This document shows positions 58,468-64,000 of a stretch of 64,000 bases of DNA, one piece after another. Every line of letters begins with the position of its first letter. Position 1 is the stretch's first letter. The translations under genes and the position numbers were made by a program. The DNA is taken from positions 1,426,001-1,490,000 of the forward strand of contig CAVREG010000019.1 of NCBI GenBank assembly GCA_963720075.1, given 5' to 3'. A model generated the notes under the pieces. It saw only the letters and a list, made by a program, of their open reading frames with translations, did no database searches and had not been told where the DNA came from. The DNA comes from PALSA-188 sp963720075. GTDB taxonomy: Bacteria; Acidobacteriota; Terriglobia; Terriglobales; Acidobacteriaceae.

Positions 58468-60294
58468 TTACTTTTCGGCCTGGTTTTGTTGATAGAACTT
58501 TTGCAACACGTAAAAAGCCTGCTTCTTCTGGCCGCGATCAGAAATCAAGCCTTTGCGGTTATAGAAATCCTGAATGCCCGGCAGCAGACGTCGCGGCGAC
58601 TGAAAATCCATTAAAACCCAGGGAGACATTCCAGCTAAAAACGGAATCTTTTTTAACATGTTAATTTGGTGCTCAAAAACGTTCGCCTGGTATTCCTCGG
58701 TAAATCGCGTGTCTGCATCGCCATGTTTTCCAGCCAGTGCGCCGGCTCCGAATTCGCTCAGAATCATCGGCTTTTGGTAGGCACTCTCCCACTGAATACG
58801 GTCCGCGTCTTCCGGCCTTCCTTCATACCATCCCACATACTCGTTCAATCCCAGAACGTCGAGGTATTCGCCAAGAGGGTCGCTTAACGTTCTGACATCG
58901 GCGCCTGACTTATCCGTATGGTTCAGGGCAGAAGTTAGCAGCCGAGTTGAATCGAGTTGGCGGGCGAACAACGCGAGAGACTTTATGAATTCTGTTCTTC
59001 CAGCTTCGGAGGGAGGTGTTTCGTTGGACAGCGACCACAAAACGACCGATGCGCGATTGTGATCTCGCGCGATTTCATCCCGCAACTGCTCTTTTGCATT
59101 TTCCAGCGTTGCCGGATTTTCCCACGCAATGCTCCAGTAAACAGGAATCTCTGACCACACAAGGATGCCCATGCGGTCAGCCAGACGCGCCATGGCTTCG
59201 TTGTACGGATAGTGCGCGAGCCGAACGAAATTACATCCCAGTTCACGGGCCCAGTCGAGAAGCACCTTATCGTCTTCTTCGGAGAAAGCGCGCCCACCTC
59301 GAAATGCTGCCTCCTCATGCATCGAAATCCCGCGAAGAAATATGGGTTTGCCGTTAAGCAGAATCTGCGGTCCGCGCGCCTCGATGGTTCGGAACCCGAT
59401 CTTATCCTTGATCGTATCCCCGGCCCCAGAAATGATTACGTCGTAAAGTTTGGGATTCTGCGGCGACCATAGTTGAAGTGTTGCAGGGAAACGAAACTCG
59501 GCGCGTCCATTCGCATCGGCCGTGACGACCTGTTTAAGATGCGCTTCGGGGATTTCGATTGTAATACCTCTGTTTTGCAGGTTGCCATTGAGCTGAACCC
59601 ATCCGGCAATCTGATCTTGTGATCCTTTCGCCAACTGCATGAAGTAATCCTGTATAAAAGCTTCCGGCACTTCGACCAATTGAACACTCCTTGTCAGCCC
59701 GCCATAGTTCCACCAATCAGTATTCAGCGCAGGAATTCCATCCGCTTGCCGGACATTGTTGACTTCAACCACGAGACTGTTCTCACCCGCGGTGACGTTA
59801 CTCGTGACCTCGAAATTGAAAGGCGTGAAGCCGCCAACGTGTTCGCCGATTTTTTCGCCATTCAACCAGACGCGGGCCACGTAGTTGGCTGCGCCGAAAT
59901 AGAGAAACAAACGAGTATGAGGCCGCTTGGCGTAGGGGAAATAACGCTGATACCAGACGGTGCCTTCGTAGAAAAACAGCGACTCGCGCTGCGAATTCCA
60001 GTCTCCCGGCACGTCAAGTTTTGGCGACGTATCGAAATCGTATTCCACTAAATCGCTCTTATCGCGCGGCTTCGCGTTTCGATAAAACCGAGCCCCAACT
60101 CCGCCCTCGTACGGATCCACGATTGTGTTCCATGTTCCGTCCAAGCTGGTTGCAGTTCGCCCCGGGATGTTGGCAATCAGGTTAGAGGGAGAAGGCTCAG
60201 CAAGAGCGAGGCCCATCAACATGCACAGCACAACCGGCACCCAGGTAAGTGGGGCCAACCGAGGCTTTCCCTGTTTCCATTGAATGAAAATCAT
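58468..60294 (-). CDS. Secreted glycoside hydrolase family 2 enzyme (beta-glucuronidase-like)
   Basis: A 608-aa protein with a signal peptide (~15-32, LTWVPVVLCMLMGLALA). The GH2 layout is clear: N-terminal sugar-binding domain (VWYQRYFPYAKRPHTRLFLYF), immunoglobulin-like domain, then a TIM barrel with LRGISMHEEAAFRGGRAF, the acid/base Glu in LWSLSNETPP and the nucleophile Glu in MILSEFGAGAL. It resembles beta-glucuronidases more than beta-galactosidases and probably degrades plant or microbial polysaccharide outside the cytoplasm. ATG 60294 has AAGGTGAG upstream; a TTG seven codons earlier is possible. Confidence 0.88.
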   Translation of the reverse strand: MIFIQWKQGKPRLAPLTWVPVVLCMLMGLALAEPSPSNLIANIPGRTATSLDGTWNTIVDPYEGGVGARFYRNAKPRDKSDLVEYDFDTSPKLDVPGDWNSQRESLFFYEGTVWYQRYFPYAKRPHTRLFLYFGAANYVARVWLNGEKIGEHVGGFTPFNFEVTSNVTAGENSLVVEVNNVRQADGIPALNTDWWNYGGLTRSVQLVEVPEAFIQDYFMQLAKGSQDQIAGWVQLNGNLQNRGITIEIPEAHLKQVVTADANGRAEFRFPATLQLWSPQNPKLYDVIISGAGDTIKDKIGFRTIEARGPQILLNGKPIFLRGISMHEEAAFRGGRAFSEEDDKVLLDWARELGCNFVRLAHYPYNEAMARLADRMGILVWSEIPVYWSIAWENPATLENAKEQLRDEIARDHNRASVVLWSLSNETPPSEAGRTEFIKSLALFARQLDSTRLLTSALNHTDKSGADVRTLSDPLGEYLDVLGLNEYVGWYEGRPEDADRIQWESAYQKPMILSEFGAGALAGKHGDADTRFTEEYQANVFEHQINMLKKIPFLAGMSPWVLMDFQSPRRLLPGIQDFYNRKGLISDRGQKKQAFYVLQKFYQQNQAEK

Positions 60295-60453
60295 TTGTTT
60301 TTTCTCACCTTGCAACGTGTCAAAAATATGGAAACTAACGACGCAGTATAGACCGAAAGGCCGAAATGTCGAGTTTAATTCCGACCATTAAGGACGTCCG
60401 CAAATCATCTGATTTTGCAATAGAATGTGGCAGGCGTATTTGGTCTCTTCTCT

Positions 60454-61599
60454 ATGCTCAAAAATAGAATCGCAGCGATTCTCGCAATTTTGGCTTCAGG
60501 GCTATTGTTGCTTGCGGGCGTATCCTCTAAAGCGCAATCTGGTAACGCGGAATCTGGCGAGGTGCGGCCAGAACCTTCGCCTTCTAAGACAGCGGAACAG
60601 GTGTTTAAGAACATTAAGGTTCTGAAAGACGTTCCGTCGGATCAACTCATTCCGGCGATGCAGTTTATGACTTCGTCTCTGGGAGTGCAGTGCGACTTTT
60701 GTCACATGGAAGGTTCCTTCGACAAGGACGACAAAAAGCCTAAGCAGATCGCGCGCAAAATGATGCAGATGATGATCATCATCAACCAGGAGAATTTCGA
60801 CAGTCACCGCCAGGTAACTTGTTTCACCTGTCATCGCGGGTCCCCGAAGCCCGTGGCGATTCCGATTATCAGCGCCGAAGTAACTCCGCCTTTTCCGGCA
60901 GGTTTGGATGAGGAGGCCCCACCCAGTAATCTGCCGAGCGTGGACCAAATTCTCGACAAGTATGTTCAGGCCGTGGGCGGTTTGGCGGCAATCCAAAAAG
61001 TGCGAAGCCGCGTGGAGCAAGGTAAAGTTAGCTTCGGTCCCCGCCAGTTCCCGGTGGACATTTTTGTTCAAGGCCCCGATAAAACGGCTGTAGTGATGCA
61101 TTTGCCCAACGGAGAAAATGTGACTGCATCGAATGGCCAGGAGGGATGGTCCAGCGCCCCGGGTCGCCCGTTGCGTGAGATGTCAAGTTCCGATGTAGCC
61201 TCTTCCCGGCTTGATGCTGATCCACAGTTCCCCGCTGACGCGAAGAAAGTGTTCAAAGAATTGCACGTGGAGCGTGAAGACAAAATTGGCGACCGCTCGA
61301 CCTGGGTCGTGTTAGGAGCGATTGAGGGACAGCCACCTATGCGGCTTTATTTCGACGAGCAATCCTCACTGTTAGTGCGAGAGGTGCGTTACGCGGAATC
61401 GCCGCTGGGGCTGAATCCTACGCAAATTGATTACAGCGACTATCGCGATGAGGACGGAGTCAAAGTTCCGTTTCGATGGACCATCTCCCGGCCTAGGGGC
61501 AGCTCCACAATTCAAATAGAACAAATGCAGCAAAATGTTCCGATTGATGACTCAAGATTTGCCAAGCCAGCGGTTGCAGCACTTCCGGAGAAGAAGTAG
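60454..61599 (+). CDS. Secreted c-type cytochrome, reaction-centre cytochrome subunit family
   Basis: A 381-aa protein with a signal peptide (~5-30) and two haem sites, CDFCH (~80) and CFTCH (~122). The stretch VFKNIKVLKDVPSDQLIPAM followed by SLGVQCDFCHMEG matches the photosynthetic-reaction-centre cytochrome c family (CytoC_RC), which is common in non-photosynthetic acidobacteria. The C-terminal ~230 residues form a beta-rich outer-membrane-lipoprotein-sorting-like domain (VDQILDKYVQAVGGLAAIQ). It probably carries electrons in the periplasm. The role is not photosynthetic; no other reaction-centre gene is here. Confidence 0.82.
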   Translation: MLKNRIAAILAILASGLLLLAGVSSKAQSGNAESGEVRPEPSPSKTAEQVFKNIKVLKDVPSDQLIPAMQFMTSSLGVQCDFCHMEGSFDKDDKKPKQIARKMMQMMIIINQENFDSHRQVTCFTCHRGSPKPVAIPIISAEVTPPFPAGLDEEAPPSNLPSVDQILDKYVQAVGGLAAIQKVRSRVEQGKVSFGPRQFPVDIFVQGPDKTAVVMHLPNGENVTASNGQEGWSSAPGRPLREMSSSDVASSRLDADPQFPADAKKVFKELHVEREDKIGDRSTWVVLGAIEGQPPMRLYFDEQSSLLVREVRYAESPLGLNPTQIDYSDYRDEDGVKVPFRWTISRPRGSSTIQIEQMQQNVPIDDSRFAKPAVAALPEKK

Positions 61600-61632
61600 T
61601 TGACCATTTCTCCTCCCTGCTAGAATTACGCC

Positions 61633-62733
61633 GTGGCTTTCCCCATTACCCGCCTGCGCCGTCTTCGACAGAATGAGCCCTTGCGCTCGTTGGTTCGTGA
61701 GACTCGGCTAACCCCGGAGGCATTGGTCTATCCCCTATTTGTCTGTCCCGGCAAGGGCATTCGCAAGGAAGTCCGCTCCATGCCGGGAGTGTTCAATCTT
61801 TCCGTGGACGAAGTAGTAAAGGAAGCCCGTGAAGCATTCTCGCTTGGCATTCTTGCGATCATCCTTTTTGGCCTCCCCGAAAAGAAAGATGACGTTGCCA
61901 CCGGCGCGTGGGCTGAAAACGGGATCGTTCAGCAGGCTACTCGCGCAATTAAACGCGAACTCCCGCAGATGGTCGTTATAGGTGATGTTTGCCTCTGCGA
62001 ATACATGTCGCACGGGCATTGCGGGGTTGTGCGGAAACTACAGACGCCGAGCTCGCTGGGAGCGGCTGCCATGCACGCCACGGCGATAGCGGCCGAACAT
62101 CCGAAAGAGAACATGAAGGCGATTGAAGATTTAGCCGCCGTCGCTACGCGGACTCTTGATCCGGAGTTTGAAATTGTCAACGATGAGACTTTAGAGCTTC
62201 TTGCCCGCACATCTGTCTCGCTCGCCCGCGCTGGCGTGGATATAGTCGCACCTTCCGACATGATGGACGGACGCGTGGGCGCGATCCGCAAGGCCTTGGA
62301 CCAAACCGGACTGAACAACACGCCGATCTTGTCTTATGCTGCTAAGTTTGCCTCCGGGTTCTATGGCCCCTTCCGTGAAGCTGCTGGTTCTGTTCCGCAG
62401 TTTGGAGACCGCCGCTCTTACCAGATGGACGGGGCGAACCTGAGAGAAGCCATGCGCGAGATTAAAGCGGACATAGAAGAAGGGGCGGACATGATCATGG
62501 TGAAGCCGGCGCTACCGTATCTTGATGTTATTGCCACGGCGCGGGAGCGCTTCGATTTGCCGCTGGCCGCCTTCCAGGTTTCGGGTGAGTACGCAATGAT
62601 AGAAGCCGCTGCACGCAATAACTGGATTGACCGCGATCGCGTAATGATGGAATCGCTGACTTCAATCAGGCGTGCCGGGGCCGACATCATTCTGACGTAC
62701 TATGCAAAAGAAGCGGCCAGGCTGCTAGGCTAA
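61633..62733 (+). CDS. hemB: Delta-aminolevulinic acid dehydratase (porphobilinogen synthase)
   Basis: A 366-aa enzyme condensing two aminolevulinates to porphobilinogen. It has GDVCLCEYMSHGHCGVV (the cysteines of the zinc-dependent type), SYAAKFASGFYGPFREAAGS and MVKPALPYLDV with the two active-site lysines. The GTG start lies six bases after TAGAAT (61621-61626), so the mRNA is probably leaderless. It is separate from the hemE-hemH-hemG operon 4.5 kb away. Confidence 0.94.
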   Translation: MAFPITRLRRLRQNEPLRSLVRETRLTPEALVYPLFVCPGKGIRKEVRSMPGVFNLSVDEVVKEAREAFSLGILAIILFGLPEKKDDVATGAWAENGIVQQATRAIKRELPQMVVIGDVCLCEYMSHGHCGVVRKLQTPSSLGAAAMHATAIAAEHPKENMKAIEDLAAVATRTLDPEFEIVNDETLELLARTSVSLARAGVDIVAPSDMMDGRVGAIRKALDQTGLNNTPILSYAAKFASGFYGPFREAAGSVPQFGDRRSYQMDGANLREAMREIKADIEEGADMIMVKPALPYLDVIATARERFDLPLAAFQVSGEYAMIEAAARNNWIDRDRVMMESLTSIRRAGADIILTYYAKEAARLLG

Positions 62734-62951
62734 TACCGCTGCGGAGTTTGCACGTATACGATCCGCTCGCTCTTGCATGCCCAGATCAGGGCGATGAACC
62801 AACCCAAAATACTCCACCCCAAAAAAAAGTTAAGCAAAAAAATGGAAAGCTTATCGTGCTTCTCGCGCATCAGGGCGACGATCGTGGGAAAGAAGTAAAG
62901 CACAAATCCGAATCCGAAAAATGGAAACAAGAAGAACCCTAGCAGATGCAT
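62730..62951 (-). CDS. Superinfection immunity protein family (Imm-like) small membrane protein
   Basis: A 73-aa protein with two membrane segments (FFLFPFFGFGFVLYFFP; IFLLNFFLGWSILGWFIALI). The pattern YFFPTIVALMR followed by LNFFLGWSILGWFIALIW matches the Imm_superinfect family named after T4 Imm, though most members are chromosomal and their role is unknown. It has AGGAGG before the ATG. It is convergent with hemB, sharing a few bases at the stops. Confidence 0.7.
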   Translation of the reverse strand: MHLLGFFLFPFFGFGFVLYFFPTIVALMREKHDKLSIFLLNFFLGWSILGWFIALIWACKSERIVYVQTPQRY

Positions 62952-63121
62952 ACACTCCTCCTGACAGTAAATGTTACGTTGTCCATCGACTGGAAGTTCC
63001 TGCCATTATCTCCCTGCGCAGCAACCGAGACAAACTGAATTGTGGTACAGATATTCCGTCACTGTTCTAGAATCCAGCCTTCGTCTTTGCGCATCTCTTT
63101 CTAGTTGGCGAGGAGCATGAT

Positions 63122-64000
63122 TTGCCCGAAACTACGTACGACATTGCAATCATTGGGAGCGGTCCGGCCGGATACACAGCAGCCATCCGCGCAGGCCAAT
63201 ATGGTTTGAAGACCGTCCTTATCGAAAAGGATAGCGTGTTGGGCGGGACCTGCCTGCATGTGGGATGCATTCCAACCAAGGCTCTGCTTTTTAATGCGGA
63301 GATTTGGGACCACTTGAAAGATGCGAAAGAGTTTGGCATCGAAGGCGTGGATTCCCGCAAGCTCAATTGGGCCGCCATTCAGGACCGCAAGTCGAAGATT
63401 GTCGCCAAGCATACTAAGGGACTCGATTTCCTGATGAAAAAGAATAAAGTCGAGGTCATTCGGGGTTACGGCAAGCTCACCGGTCCAGCCAAAGACGGTG
63501 TATTCACGATCGAGGTGAAGGCCAGCGATGGTAAAAGTAGCCAACTGAGAGCAAAGAACATCATTCTATCCACCGGTTCCGAAGCTCGCATGATTCCGGG
63601 GCTTGAACCGGGCTCGCAAATTCTGACGAACATAGAAATTCTGGATATAGGCCAGATTCCCAAGTCTTTGGTGATCGTCGGTGCTGGGGCTGTGGGAGTT
63701 GAGTTTGCTTCCATCTTCCGCTCGTTCGATACGAAAGTGACGATTCTCGAAATGCTCCCGCGCCTCGTTCCGGTCGAAGATGAAGATGTTTCCAAGGAGT
63801 TAGCGCGCGTTTATCGCAAGCGGGGCATCGAATTTTTCACGGGCGCGAAAGTAGAGAAAGTTGAGAAGGTAAAAGACGGAATCACCGTGACTTTCAGTGT
63901 GGATGGCAAGCGGCAAAAGATAGAAGCTGAGAAAATCTTGATCGCCATTGGCCGCAAGCCACGCACCGAAAACATTGGACTGGAAAAAACACGCGTCCAA
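63122..64000 (+). CDS. lpdA: Dihydrolipoamide dehydrogenase (E3), 5' part
   Basis: The gene runs off the window end; 293 codons are visible. It is a FAD disulfide oxidoreductase reoxidising the lipoyl groups of E2. IIGSGPAGYTAAIRAGQ is the FAD loop, GGTCLHVGCIPTKALL holds the redox Cys pair (~44 and 49), and IVGAGAVGVEFASIF is the NAD loop. The TTG at 63122 is chosen because GAGGAG lies seven bases upstream and the ATG at 63117 is out of frame. A TAGAAT lies at 63068-63073. It completes the E1-beta/E2/E3 set, 37 kb from the other subunits. Confidence 0.93.
   Translation, partial: MPETTYDIAIIGSGPAGYTAAIRAGQYGLKTVLIEKDSVLGGTCLHVGCIPTKALLFNAEIWDHLKDAKEFGIEGVDSRKLNWAAIQDRKSKIVAKHTKGLDFLMKKNKVEVIRGYGKLTGPAKDGVFTIEVKASDGKSSQLRAKNIILSTGSEARMIPGLEPGSQILTNIEILDIGQIPKSLVIVGAGAVGVEFASIFRSFDTKVTILEMLPRLVPVEDEDVSKELARVYRKRGIEFFTGAKVEKVEKVKDGITVTFSVDGKRQKIEAEKILIAIGRKPRTENIGLEKTRVQ

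Noticed and set aside
1..64000. CRISPR arrays, rRNA, tRNA or insertion sequences
   Set aside because: No regularly spaced direct repeats, no rRNA-like stretches, no recognisable tRNA cloverleaf and no transposase were found by eye; a tRNA scan would settle this.

Overview
The window looks like the chromosome of an acidobacterium, probably of the Terriglobia (Koribacter/Sulfotelmatobacter-like). I infer this from the mix of genes: a secreted DUF5818 protein, a reaction-centre-type cytochrome c, a Ser/Thr kinase fused to a beta-propeller, a PEGA-domain kinase-like protein and a two-permease ABC exporter. No rRNA or tRNA gene was recognised, so the assignment is inference.

Bases ~44-23941 are a compact phage-like element. 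It opens with a leftward S24-type repressor and an intergenic control region. Small early genes follow: a DUF2292-like protein, a zinc-ribbon protein, a sigma-region-4-like regulator, a terminase-small-like protein and a dual-specificity phosphatase. Next come two large proteins with Sec signal peptides: a 1597-aa tail fibre/spike, and a beta-helix/polysaccharide-deacetylase/FN3 protein. The head module is TerL, a HipA-like kinase with its DUF3037 partner, portal, protease-like protein, scaffold-like coiled coil, major capsid and connectors. The tail module is a tail-tube-like protein and a hub/baseplate-like protein, each broken by a -1 frame change, followed by two small membrane-associated proteins. 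No integrase, replication gene, tape measure or endolysin is visible. The element is therefore a decayed prophage, a mobilisable satellite or a domesticated particle (GTA-like).

Bases 23938-64000 are housekeeping genes. They include E2, a cytochrome c and E1-beta of a 2-oxoacid dehydrogenase, with E3 at the right edge; a DtxR-family regulator; purD-purE; galU; mfd; ispF and ispD; a YacL-type PIN-TRAM protein; and a quinone-oxidoreductase-like enzyme. A four-gene exporter operon (permease-permease-adaptor-ATPase) follows. After it come a CPBP protease, an active kinase next to a PEGA pseudokinase, murJ, the hemE-hemH-hemG operon with hemB further on, a response regulator, a secreted GH2 glycosidase and a reaction-centre-type cytochrome.

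Several non-coding signals stand out. A near-perfect intrinsic terminator lies inside the first codons of the tail-fibre gene. Degenerate heptamer arrays occur in inverted orientation. One gap holds four consecutive perfect hairpins. Two copies of another hairpin show a compensatory base change. Palindromes precede the exporter operon and the DtxR-family gene. Several -10-like boxes sit only a few bases before start codons, suggesting leaderless transcription.
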